Part shown: positions 7,909 through 16,295 of the stretch, piece by piece
How the letters are laid out: each line of letters starts with the position of its first letter
Position numbering within the stretch: the stretch's first letter is position 1
DNA from: Streptomyces hundungensis
GTDB taxonomy: Bacteria; Actinomycetota; Actinomycetes; Streptomycetales; Streptomycetaceae
Direction: 5' to 3'
Length of the DNA: 64,000 nt
Assembly: GCF_003627815.1 (NCBI RefSeq)
Contig: NZ_CP032698.1
Location: 4,960,001-5,024,000, forward strand
The notes under the pieces: model-generated
What the model saw: the letters and a program-made list of their open reading frames with translations, nothing else
Database searches by the model: none
What the model was told of the DNA's origin: nothing
Position numbers and translations under genes: made by a program

Positions 7909-9045
7909 CTACGCGCGGGACAGGGCCAGGGCGACGGCTACCGTCAGCCCCGCCACCACCCCGGCCAACGGCACCCCCACCCGCCCCGCAAACGTACACA
8001 GCAGAATCAACCCCGCCGAGACCGGCAAGGTCAGTTGCTGCACAGGCCCCCGCTTGAAGTGCCGCGCGTGCAACAGCCACACCGTCAGCAGGAACAGCGC
8101 CGCCGGCACCGTCACCGCCGCAGCCGCCGCGACCGCGGAGACGTGGGCCTTGCCGACGGCCTGCTCGATCGCGACCTCGAGCCCCGCCCCGATCGCCGCC
8201 GCCGACGCGAGCACCACGTAATGGCCGTACCCCCAGGCGAACGCTTGCCGGTTGGACCGCAGATGGTCGTGGATGGGTACCGCGAAGTAGATCCACCACG
8301 CGGCGAACACGATCAGCAGACCGCCCGCCGCGAGCGGCAGCAGATCGCCGAGCTCGTCGTGCTCGTCGAGGGCCTCCTGTACGGCGATGGTGGCCGCCGA
8401 CACCGTCTCACCGAGCACGATCAGCGTGAACAGGCCGTACCGCTCGGCGATGTGGCGCGGATGCCAACTGGTGGTGTGGTCGCGCTCCGCGAGCAGCGGC
8501 ACGCTCAGCTCGGCCAGCGCCAGCAGCGGGAACAGCCAGACGTGGCTGGACTCCGGTACGAATAGCATGGCGATCCAGCCGAGTTGGCACACCACGAGCC
8601 CGGCCGCGTACCGCAGACACACCCGGCGCTCGGCCGCGTCCCGGCTGCTCGCGGCGGCCCGCAACCACTGGCTGGTCAGCGCGAGCCGCATCACGATGTA
8701 GCCGATGACGGCGATCGTGAAGTCCCCGTCGTCGAACGCGCGCGGCACGCCCGCCGCGAGGACCAGGACCCCGGTGATCTGGACGAGCGTCACCACCCGG
8801 TACAGCGGGTCGTCGGTGTCGTACGCGGAGGCGAACCAGGTGAAGTTCATCCACGCCCACCAGATCGCGAAGAACACCACGGCGTACCCCGCGAGGCCCG
8901 CCCCCACATGCCCCTCGGCCAGGGCGTGGACGAGGCGGGCGCCCGCCTGGGCGACGGCGACGACGAAACAGAGGTCGAAGAACAGTTCCAGCGGGGTCGA
9001 GGCGCGATGGTCCTCGTGGCGGCTGCGCGCGATCATGCGGGGCAT
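7909..9045 (-). CDS. Low temperature requirement protein A (LtrA) family membrane protein
   Basis: A 378-residue, highly hydrophobic integral membrane protein with about ten predicted helices. The N-terminal STPLELFFDLCFVVAVAQ and the following FFAIWWAWMNFTWFASAYDTDD are the hallmark of the LtrA family, as is HIAERYGLFTLIVLGETV in the centre. The family was named from a Listeria mutant that failed to grow in the cold; the biochemical role is unknown, and transport or a heme/redox role has been suggested by fold similarity. The gene stands alone, downstream flanked by dispersed repeats and upstream divergent from the DUF1838 gene. Confidence 0.88.
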   Translation of the reverse strand: MPRMIARSRHEDHRASTPLELFFDLCFVVAVAQAGARLVHALAEGHVGAGLAGYAVVFFAIWWAWMNFTWFASAYDTDDPLYRVVTLVQITGVLVLAAGVPRAFDDGDFTIAVIGYIVMRLALTSQWLRAAASSRDAAERRVCLRYAAGLVVCQLGWIAMLFVPESSHVWLFPLLALAELSVPLLAERDHTTSWHPRHIAERYGLFTLIVLGETVSAATIAVQEALDEHDELGDLLPLAAGGLLIVFAAWWIYFAVPIHDHLRSNRQAFAWGYGHYVVLASAAAIGAGLEVAIEQAVGKAHVSAVAAAAAVTVPAALFLLTVWLLHARHFKRGPVQQLTLPVSAGLILLCTFAGRVGVPLAGVVAGLTVAVALALSRA

Positions 9046-9214
9046 GGGCCCAGCACATCAGACGCTGCCCGTTCGGCGAGTACCGGCACGCCAACCCCGC
9101 CAACCCTGCCACCCCCGCCCACGCCCGGGCCCGTAACGACCCCGCACAGGGGGCGCCGGAAAGAAGGGGCGGATTTCCCCGGGACGGGGGCGCGCGGCGC
9201 CCCGGGCGCGCACA

Positions 9215-9970
9215 GTGGAGCGCATGACGACACCCGCCGAGAGCCTGCGCTCACTCGCCCGCACCCGCGCCTCCCTCGACGGCGAGGAGGTCACCTACTG
9301 GTGGTCCGGAAGCGTCTTCTCCTGGGCGCCCGACGAGCCGTACCAACTCCTCTTCGGCTTCGAGGGGGTCAACGTCGCCCGCCTGGTCCAGGACGTCGAC
9401 GCGGGCCCGGACGCCTTCCAACTCCTCACCCGCGAGGCCGCGTTCTATCTAGACCCGGTCAGCCGCGAGATCCTCGACACCTGGCAGGGCCTCGCGGTGA
9501 CGCACATCTGGAACGACCCGGCCAACCAGCGCTGGCGCCCCTTCCCGGTCCCGACGACCGAGCTCGGCGGACAGGTCTGCTTCAGCCTGGAGATCCCTCT
9601 GGCCTACCCCTCTCCGCTGCCCGTGGCCCAGTACCCGCTGCACTCGGCGGGCGACACCTACAAGGCCCTGGAGCTCTTCCAGTTCTTCGCCGACCGCGCC
9701 GACCTGGAAGGCCCGGCGCCCAGCGTCCCCGCCACCATGTCCTGGACGCGGATGTCCCCGTGGCTGCCCTGGATGGCCCGGGGCGAGCGGCCCGGCGGGC
9801 TCACCTACCACTGCCGGGGCCGCAAGCTCGGCGCGTACGCCGAGGTCCCCGAACGCACCCGCGCTTACATCGCCGCGCACCACCCCGAGTTCGCCCGGGC
9901 CCCCGAGAAGTGGAGCGAGCCGAACGAGACCAGCTGGACCTACTTCCGCAAACTGCACCCGCCGCAGTAG
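9215..9970 (+). CDS. DUF1838 family protein
   Basis: A ~250-residue soluble protein. Features seen are DGEEVTYWWSGSVFSWAPDEPYQLLFGFEGVNVAR near the N-terminus, TWQGLAVTHIWNDPANQRW in the middle and TSWTYFRKLHP at the end. I recognise this combination as DUF1838, a family with no established function that occurs in actinobacteria and proteobacteria and is sometimes found with SDR or redox genes. The start could be GTG 9215 or ATG 9224 (MTTPAESL); I cannot decide between them. No signal peptide or membrane segment. Confidence 0.65.
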   Translation: MERMTTPAESLRSLARTRASLDGEEVTYWWSGSVFSWAPDEPYQLLFGFEGVNVARLVQDVDAGPDAFQLLTREAAFYLDPVSREILDTWQGLAVTHIWNDPANQRWRPFPVPTTELGGQVCFSLEIPLAYPSPLPVAQYPLHSAGDTYKALELFQFFADRADLEGPAPSVPATMSWTRMSPWLPWMARGERPGGLTYHCRGRKLGAYAEVPERTRAYIAAHHPEFARAPEKWSEPNETSWTYFRKLHPPQ

Positions 9971-9989
9971 ACGGTGGCGGCCCTGGCTC

Positions 9990-10110
9990 CCGGTAACCGG
10001 CGGGCGGGGCTCCCAGCAGCCGACGACGGCCGGGATCCCAGGGCCCGATGGCGGTCGGCTCCCAGGGGTGCTGATGGCGGCCGGGCTCCCAGGGGCCGTA
10101 CGGCAGGAGC
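9990..10110. repeat. Degenerate ~26-bp tandem repeats between DUF1838 and nitrate carrier genes
   Basis: Four imperfect units built on GGCGGYCGGGCTCCCAGGGG occur in a row. They are not part of a convincing gene. Nothing else is seen between the two genes except the ribosome-binding site of the downstream carrier. Confidence 0.5.
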
Positions 10111-10220
10111 GGGCGGGGACCTAGGGCCGCCCGGGGTCGTGGCGTTCGCCTCTCACTTCCGTGCGGCGCGAGACGCAGGGTGGATATGTCAGGACTCGTC
10201 TCAACCCCCTGGGAAGCACC

Positions 10221-11672
10221 ATGAGTTCCGCGCTCCAGCCGTCCACCCGGCCAAACGCCGGCCCCGCCGAGGCAGAAGTCCCCGTCGACGCCGAAGTCCG
10301 CTACGACCCGGAGAGCTATCGGCCCGGCCGCACCATCACCGCCTGGGAGCCGGAGAACGAGGTCTTCTGGCGCTCGGTCGGCCGGAAGGTCGCCACCCGG
10401 AACCTGTGGATCGCCGTCCCCGCCCTGCTCGTCGCCTTCGTGGTGTGGCAGGTGTGGTCCGTCACCGCGACCAACCTCAAGGACGTCGGCTTCTCCTTCT
10501 CCACCTCCCAGCTGTTCTGGCTCACCGCCATCCCGGGCCTGACCGGCGGAACCGCCCGTATCCTCTACACCTTCCTCGGCCCGATGATCGGCCAGCGCCG
10601 CTTCACCGCCCTGTCGACGGTGGTCCTGATCGTTCCGCTGATCTGGCTCGGCATCGCCATCCAGGACACCGCCACCCCGTACGGCGTCATGGTGATCATC
10701 GCGGCGCTGTGCGGCATCGGCGGCGCCAACTTCGCCTCCTCGCTCGCCAACATCGGCTTCTTCTTCCCCAAGAAGGAGAAGGGCAACGCCACCGGCATCA
10801 ACGGCGGCCTCGGCAACCTGGGTGTGTCCGTCGTCCAGCTGCTGACACCGATCGTCATCACCTTTTCGACCATTGCCATCGGCAGTGCCCAGCACAAGAA
10901 GGACGGCACCCCGGTCTACCTCCAGAACGCCGCCTTCCTGTGGGTCCCCGTCCTGATCGTGCTCGCGCTGATCGCCTGGTTCGGCCAGAACGACCTGAAG
11001 GTCGCCTCCACCCCCTTCAGCCGCCAGAAGGTCATCTTCCAGCGCAAGCACAACTGGCTGATGACCTGGCTGTACGTCGGCACGTTCGGCTCCTTCATCG
11101 GCTTCGCCGCCGCCCTGCCCCTGCTCATCAAGACGACCTTCCCCGCCTACTCGGTGGCCACCTACGCCTGGATGGGCCCGGCACTCGGCGCGCTGGCCCG
11201 CTGGGCGGGCGGCTGGATCGCCGACAAGCTCGGCGGCGCCAAGGTCACCATCATCTCGTTCGTCGGCATGGCCCTGGCGATCATCGGCGTCATCAACTTC
11301 CTTCCCGCGGGCGGGGATTCGGGCTCGTTCTACGGATTCTTCGGCTGCTTCCTCGCCGCGTTCTTCTTCTCCGGCGTCGGCAACGGCTCGACCTTCCGGC
11401 AGATCCCGGTGATCTTCCGCAACCAGCACCTGAAGGGTCTGACCGAGGGCACCCCCGAGTACGCCAGGGCCCTCAAGCAGGCCGAGATGGAGGCGGGCGC
11501 CGTCACCGGTTTCACCTCCGCGATCGCCGCGTACGGCTTCTTCTTCATCCCGGCGATGTTCGCGAACTTCGCCGTGACCAGCGCGATGTGGGGCTTCGTG
11601 GCCTTCTACGTCAGCTGCATCGCGGTCGCCTGGTGGTTCTACGCCCGCAAGGGCGCGGAGGCGCCCAGCTAG
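10221..11672 (+). CDS. narK: Nitrate/nitrite transporter, MFS NNP (NarK) family
   Basis: A 483-residue MFS carrier with about twelve hydrophobic helices. Family hallmarks are the glycine-rich nitrate signature GIGGANFASSLANIGFFFPKK in the first half, GNATGINGGLGNLG just after, and the matching FSGVGNGSTFRQIPVIF in the second half. It should import nitrate and/or export nitrite across the cytoplasmic membrane. The ATG at 10221 follows GGGAAG at good spacing; a longer frame exists upstream but lacks support. It is ended by a strong terminator and precedes pyruvate formate-lyase and a nitrate-reductase-like complex, which makes nitrate its likely substrate. Confidence 0.9.
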   Translation: MSSALQPSTRPNAGPAEAEVPVDAEVRYDPESYRPGRTITAWEPENEVFWRSVGRKVATRNLWIAVPALLVAFVVWQVWSVTATNLKDVGFSFSTSQLFWLTAIPGLTGGTARILYTFLGPMIGQRRFTALSTVVLIVPLIWLGIAIQDTATPYGVMVIIAALCGIGGANFASSLANIGFFFPKKEKGNATGINGGLGNLGVSVVQLLTPIVITFSTIAIGSAQHKKDGTPVYLQNAAFLWVPVLIVLALIAWFGQNDLKVASTPFSRQKVIFQRKHNWLMTWLYVGTFGSFIGFAAALPLLIKTTFPAYSVATYAWMGPALGALARWAGGWIADKLGGAKVTIISFVGMALAIIGVINFLPAGGDSGSFYGFFGCFLAAFFFSGVGNGSTFRQIPVIFRNQHLKGLTEGTPEYARALKQAEMEAGAVTGFTSAIAAYGFFFIPAMFANFAVTSAMWGFVAFYVSCIAVAWWFYARKGAEAPS

Positions 11673-11693
11673 ACCGCAGGTTTCCGGTCGACG

Positions 11694-11735
11694 GTGGAGG
11701 GGCCCGCACGGTGCGTGCGGGCCCCTCCACGTTTT
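11694..11735 (+). terminator. Strong intrinsic terminator after narK
   Basis: A perfect 17-bp stem, GTGGAGGGGCCCGCACG (11694-11710) and its complement (11714-11730), with a three-base loop and GTTTTC following. It separates narK from the pfl operon. Confidence 0.92.
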
Positions 11736-11756
11736 CTGAGTGCGCTGGGGGAAATT

Positions 11757-11776
11757 CTTGTGAATGTGTTCACAAG
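11757..11776. promoter_or_regulatory. Rex- or Crp-type operator upstream of pflB
   Basis: CTTGTGAATGTGTTCACAAG is a perfect 8-4-8 palindrome. Streptomyces Rex (redox sensor responding to NADH/NAD+) binds TTGTGAAC-N-TTCACAA-type sites of the same length, and the core TGTGA-N6-TCACA also fits Crp. It lies ~210 bp before the pflB start in a gap with no gene. Because pfl is a fermentation gene, Rex is the more likely ligand; that is inference. Confidence 0.65.
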
Positions 11777-11984
11777 GAAATCATGGACCTAAGTCCCGAA
11801 GGAACGTGCAGGTCAGGGGGGCTGTCAAGGAATGAGGGAGCGGAAGAGGGGGGCCTTCGGCCCGGATCTGGTGACCTCTGCCGCCGCAATTGATCGATCA
11901 GGCGCAGTGGAATGGAAGCAGTCGAAGAGCTACCGCTCAACGGCGGAATACCACGTCAACGGCGATTCGGAAGGGTGCCCGGAC

Positions 11985-14255
11985 ATGACCGCGACCCCCG
12001 CAGAAGCAACCAAGAACAGCGGAGCCTGGGACGGCTTCAAGGGCGGACTGTGGCGCGACGCCATCGACGTCCGCGACTTCGTCCAGCAGAACTACACCCC
12101 CTACGAAGGCGACGCCGACTTCCTCAGCGGCCCCACCCCGCGCACCACCGCCGTCTGGAACAAGCTCCTGTCGATGTTCCCCCAGGAGATCGCCCAGGGC
12201 ATCCACGACGTGGACGTGAAGACCCCCTCTCGCATCGACGCCTTCAAGCCGGGCTACATCGACGGCACCCCGGCCGACCACGCCGACCTCATCGTCGGCC
12301 TCCAGACCGATGCCCCGCTGAAGCGCTCCATCATGCCCAACGGCGGCTGGCGCATGGTCGAAAACGCCCTCAACGCCTACGGCTACGAGGCCGACCCCGA
12401 CATCCGCGAGGTCTACACCCACCTCCGCAAGACCCACAACGAGGGCGTCTTCGACGCGTACACCCCCGAAATACGCGCCTGCCGCTCCTCCGGCATCATC
12501 ACCGGCCTCCCCGACGCCTATGGACGCGGCCGCATCATCGGCGACTACCGCCGCGTCGCCCTCTACGGCGTCGACCGTCTCATCGCCGCCAAGGAAGCCG
12601 ACAAGGCGCGCCTCGGCGAGGACTGGGCCACCGAGAACGTCATCCGCGAGCGCGAGGAAGTCTCCGAACAGATCAAGGCGCTCGGCGAACTCAAGGCCAT
12701 GGCCCTGTCCTACGGATACGACATCTCCGGCCCCGCCGCCACCGGCCGCGAGGCGATCCAGTGGCTGTACTTCGCCTACCTCGCCGCCGTCAAGGAACAG
12801 AACGGCGCCGCGATGTCGATCGGCCGCATCGACAACTTCCTCGACATCTACCTCCAGCGCGACATCGACGCCGGCCGCCTCACGGAAGAGCAGGCCCAGG
12901 AGTACATCGACGACTTCGTCATCAAGCTCCGCATCGTCCGCTTCCTGCGCACCCCCGAATACAACACGCTGTACTCCGGCGATCCCACCTGGGTCACCTG
13001 GTCCATGGCGGGCATCGGCGAGGACGGCCGCCCCCTCGTCTCCCGCACCACCTTCCGCGCCCTCCAGACCCTCTACAACCTCGGCCCCGCCCCCGAACCC
13101 AACCTCACCGTCTTCTGGGACCGTGAACTCCCCAGCGGATTCAAGGACTTCGCCGCCAAGGTCGCCATCGACACCTCGGCCATCCAGTTCGAGTCCGACG
13201 CCCTGATGCGCCCCAAGTACGGCGACGACACCGCCATCGCCTGCTGCGTCTCCGCCATGGCCGTCGGCAAGCAGATGCAGTTCTTCGGCGCCCGCGTCAA
13301 CGTCGCCAAGGCGCTGCTCTACGCCATCAACGGGGGCCGTGACGAGAAGACCGGCAAGCTCGTCGTCGAGGGCTTCACCCCCATCGAGGGCGAATACCTC
13401 GACTACGCCACGGTCTCCCGGAGTTACGACGCGATGCTGGACTGGCTCGCCAAGACGTACGTCCACGCCCTCAACGTCATCCACTACATGCACGACAAGT
13501 ACGCCTATGAGCGCATCGAGATGGCCCTCCACGACCAGCGGATCCTGCGCACCATGGCGTGTGGCATCGCGGGTCTGTCGGTCGCCGCCGACTCGCTGTC
13601 CGCCATCAAGCACGCCCGCGTCAAGGTCGTCCGCGACGCCACCGGCCTCGCCGTCGACTACGAGATCGAGGGCGACTACCCCGCCTACGGCAACAACGAC
13701 GACCGCGCCGACGAGCTGGCCACCGGCATCGTGCGCGACTTCATGGAGAAGGTGCGCAAGCACCCCACCTACCGCGACGCCGTCCACACCCAGTCCGTGC
13801 TGACCATCACCTCCAACGTCGTCTACGGCAAGAAGACCGGCAACACCCCCGACGGCCGCCGCGCCGGCACCCCGTTCGCCCCCGGCGCCAACCCGATGAA
13901 CGGCCGCGACGAACACGGCTACATCGCCTCCGCCCTCTCCGTCGCCAAGCTGCCCTACGACGACGCCGAGGACGGCATCTCCCTGACCAACACCATCACC
14001 CCCGACGCCCTGGGCCGCACCCCGCAGGAACGCATCGACAACCTCTCCGGCGTCCTCGACGGCTTCATGGCGAGCAACGGCTTCCACATGAACGTCAACG
14101 TCCTCGACAAGGCCACACTGGAAGACGCCATGCGCCACCCGGAGAACTACCCCCAGCTCACCATCCGGGTCTCCGGCTACGCGGTGAACTTCGTCCGCCT
14201 CAGCCGGGAACAGCAGCTGGACGTCATCAACCGGACCTTCCACGGGGGGCTTTGA
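11985..14255 (+). CDS. pflB: Formate C-acetyltransferase (pyruvate formate-lyase)
   Basis: A 756-residue glycyl-radical enzyme converting pyruvate and CoA to acetyl-CoA and formate without oxygen. The active-site Cys pair is seen in [20 protein letters not shown] (C420/C421), and the radical glycine in [11 protein letters not shown] (G731). Length equals the E. coli enzyme. I place the start at ATG 11985 after GGAAGGGTG; the frame is open ~50 codons upstream, but that stretch does not resemble the family. The activating enzyme follows immediately. The enzyme is oxygen-destroyed when active, which is unusual for a Streptomyces and implies use under hypoxia. Confidence 0.96.
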   Translation: MTATPAEATKNSGAWDGFKGGLWRDAIDVRDFVQQNYTPYEGDADFLSGPTPRTTAVWNKLLSMFPQEIAQGIHDVDVKTPSRIDAFKPGYIDGTPADHADLIVGLQTDAPLKRSIMPNGGWRMVENALNAYGYEADPDIREVYTHLRKTHNEGVFDAYTPEIRACRSSGIITGLPDAYGRGRIIGDYRRVALYGVDRLIAAKEADKARLGEDWATENVIREREEVSEQIKALGELKAMALSYGYDISGPAATGREAIQWLYFAYLAAVKEQNGAAMSIGRIDNFLDIYLQRDIDAGRLTEEQAQEYIDDFVIKLRIVRFLRTPEYNTLYSGDPTWVTWSMAGIGEDGRPLVSRTTFRALQTLYNLGPAPEPNLTVFWDRELPSGFKDFAAKVAIDTSAIQFESDALMRPKYGDDTAIACCVSAMAVGKQMQFFGARVNVAKALLYAINGGRDEKTGKLVVEGFTPIEGEYLDYATVSRSYDAMLDWLAKTYVHALNVIHYMHDKYAYERIEMALHDQRILRTMACGIAGLSVAADSLSAIKHARVKVVRDATGLAVDYEIEGDYPAYGNNDDRADELATGIVRDFMEKVRKHPTYRDAVHTQSVLTITSNVVYGKKTGNTPDGRRAGTPFAPGANPMNGRDEHGYIASALSVAKLPYDDAEDGISLTNTITPDALGRTPQERIDNLSGVLDGFMASNGFHMNVNVLDKATLEDAMRHPENYPQLTIRVSGYAVNFVRLSREQQLDVINRTFHGGL

Positions 14256-15068
14256 GTGATGGCCGGGGACGCCTGCACGGCCGCCGGGGCGGTTAACCGC
14301 CGCGCTTGCACGGCCGCCGGGGCGGCCACCCGTCGACCGATCGTCGGCTCGGTGCACTCCTGGGACCTGTCGACCGGCGTCGACGGGCCGGGCACGCGCT
14401 TCGTCACCTTCCTCTCGGGCTGCCCGCTGACCTGCCTGTACTGCCACAACCCCGACACCTGGCGGATGCGCAACGGCAAGCGCACCACGGCGGACGACGT
14501 GGTCGCCGAGGCCGCCAAGTACCGGACGTTCATCCGGGCGGCGGGCGGCGGCGCCACCGTGAGCGGTGGTGAACCGCTGCTCCAGCCCGTCTTCGCCGGT
14601 GAGCTCCTGCACCGCTACAAGCACGAGCTGGGTCTGCACACCGCTCTGGACACCTCCGGTTTCCTGGGTTCCCGGGCCACCGACGCGCTGCTGCGCGATG
14701 TGGACCTGGTGCTCCTGGACATCAAGTCCTGGGACCGTGACACGTACCAGAAGGTCACGGGCCGACCGTTGCGGCCGACGCTGGAGTTCGCGCGTCGGCT
14801 GGCGGAGCTCGGGACGGAGGTCCATGTGCGCTTCGTTCTGGTGCCAGGCCTCACCGACGACCCCGCCAACATCGAAGGCGTCGCCTCCTTCGCCGCCTCC
14901 CTCGGCAATGTGTCCCGCATCGACGTGCTGCCCTTCCACAAGCTCGGCGAGGGAAAGTGGGGCGCCCTCGGCATGCGTTTCACGCTGCACGACACCCCGT
15001 CGCCGACCCCGGCCGCGGTGGCCGAAGCCCGCGAGATCTTCACCTCGTACGGGCTGAACGCGATCTGA
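14256..15068 (+). CDS. pflA: Pyruvate formate-lyase activating enzyme (radical SAM)
   Basis: About 270 residues. It uses a [4Fe-4S] cluster and S-adenosylmethionine to install the glycyl radical on PflB. The radical-SAM motif is GCPLTCLYCHNP (C56, C60, C63). SWDLSTGVDGPGTRFVTFLSG before it is typical of activases, and SGGEPLLQP and LLDIKSWD follow. The start is GTG 14256 or ATG 14259, directly after the pflB stop with GGGGGG upstream, so translation is coupled. The first ~27 residues are an odd extension with a duplicated ACTAAGA-x3-RR segment encoded by a ~36-bp DNA repeat; SAM binding starts after it. Confidence 0.95.
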   Translation: MMAGDACTAAGAVNRRACTAAGAATRRPIVGSVHSWDLSTGVDGPGTRFVTFLSGCPLTCLYCHNPDTWRMRNGKRTTADDVVAEAAKYRTFIRAAGGGATVSGGEPLLQPVFAGELLHRYKHELGLHTALDTSGFLGSRATDALLRDVDLVLLDIKSWDRDTYQKVTGRPLRPTLEFARRLAELGTEVHVRFVLVPGLTDDPANIEGVASFAASLGNVSRIDVLPFHKLGEGKWGALGMRFTLHDTPSPTPAAVAEAREIFTSYGLNAI

Positions 15069-15164
15069 CTCCGGCCCGGCCCCTCGAAGTGCGGGCCCGC
15101 GCCACCTCACCCTGTTGACCCTTAAAACGGGTAGTTGTGTCCGCTATGTCCCTAACGTGAGGGG

Positions 15165-16295
15165 GTGACCGAGCCACCCGCACCCCCTCCGCCCGCACCC
15201 CCCGCCACACCGTCGGACGCCTCCACCTCGGGCGTGGTGCCACCGCCGGCGCCGGCCGCCTCGTCCGCCGCGCGTTCCGTGGTGCCGCGCGCGACGCTGG
15301 CCGGTGCGGTCGTCTCCGTCCTGCTCGTCCTGGCCATCGTGTTCGGCAGCCGGCTGCTCAAGGACTTCGACTCCGCGCTCCTTCCGTACGCGGTCGCCAC
15401 CGTCTTCCTGGCCTTCGGTGTCGCCTACCGCTACACCGTGTGGATCTCCTCTCCCGGTGCGCGCCGCCTCTTCAAGCAGGGCTGGCGCAGCCTGTTCTCG
15501 GCCGCCAACTTCCGCAAGGCGCCGACCGCCCTGCCGAAGATGATCGCCACCTATCTCGGCTTCCAGAAGTTCCTCGGTGCCCGCTCGCACGGCCGCTGGG
15601 CGGCCCACCAGCTGATCTTCTGGGGGTGCATCCTCGCCGCCGCGATCACCTTCCCGCTGACCTGGGGCTGGTTCACCTTCACCTCGGGATCCGGTGCGGG
15701 CCCGGGCTACGAGATGCGCATCTGGGGGTTCAAGGTCCTGGGCTTCGACTCGCTGAGCGTGGTCGGCTGGCTGATGTTCCACGGCCTGGACATCGCCGCC
15801 GTCCTGGTGATCCCCGGCGCCTCGTACTTCCTGTGGCGGCGGATGAAGGACCGCGGCGCCATCACCGGCCAGCGCTTCGCCTACGACCTCGTCCCGCTGA
15901 TCGCGCTGATCGTCATCTCCGTGACCGGGCTCCTCCTCACCTTCTCGTCGATCTTTCTGCACGGCGGCGGCTACCAGTTCCTGGCGGTCCTGCACATGGT
16001 GTCGGTGGTCTTCACGCTCATCTACATCCCGTTCGGGAAGTTCTTCCACATCGTGCAGCGGCCGGCCGCGGTCGGTATGCAGCTGTTCAAGTACACGGCC
16101 CGCCAGGACGAGCAGGTCTTCGCGTGCAAGCGCTGCGGTGAGCCGATCGACACCGCCCCGTACGTCGAGAACCTCCAGGGCACCATGCGCGATCTGAAGC
16201 TCGACTTCGACGCCTGGGCCGCGTACTGCCCGCGCTGCAAACGGGTGCTGCGCGGCACCGCCTACCTCACCCATGTCAAGAAGGGCTTCAAGTGA
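15165..16295 (+). CDS. Membrane electron-transfer subunit, NarI-like, with C-terminal zinc-ribbon
   Basis: A 376-residue integral membrane protein. After a Pro/Ala-rich N-terminus (~35 residues) come about six helices. Candidate b-heme ligands are His residues in WLMFHGLDIAAV, SSIFLHGGGYQFLAVLHMV and GKFFHIV. The cytoplasmic C-terminus has two CxxC pairs, CKRCGEPID and CPRCKRV, that look like a zinc-ribbon or rubredoxin-like site. It starts the gene run 15165-20389, overlapping the molybdoenzyme start by four bases, so it is probably the quinol-facing anchor of that complex. Similarity to NarI is in topology and histidines only; the exact family is uncertain. Confidence 0.65.
   Translation: MTEPPAPPPPAPPATPSDASTSGVVPPPAPAASSAARSVVPRATLAGAVVSVLLVLAIVFGSRLLKDFDSALLPYAVATVFLAFGVAYRYTVWISSPGARRLFKQGWRSLFSAANFRKAPTALPKMIATYLGFQKFLGARSHGRWAAHQLIFWGCILAAAITFPLTWGWFTFTSGSGAGPGYEMRIWGFKVLGFDSLSVVGWLMFHGLDIAAVLVIPGASYFLWRRMKDRGAITGQRFAYDLVPLIALIVISVTGLLLTFSSIFLHGGGYQFLAVLHMVSVVFTLIYIPFGKFFHIVQRPAAVGMQLFKYTARQDEQVFACKRCGEPIDTAPYVENLQGTMRDLKLDFDAWAAYCPRCKRVLRGTAYLTHVKKGFK

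Noticed and set aside
11832..11984. N-terminal extension of pflB
   Set aside because: Not similar to the family; ATG 11985 has its own ribosome-binding site and gives the correct length.
11937..15110. Very long minus-strand open frame opposite pflB-pflA
   Set aside because: It follows from GC bias on the antisense strand; the plus strand holds full PflB and PflA signatures.
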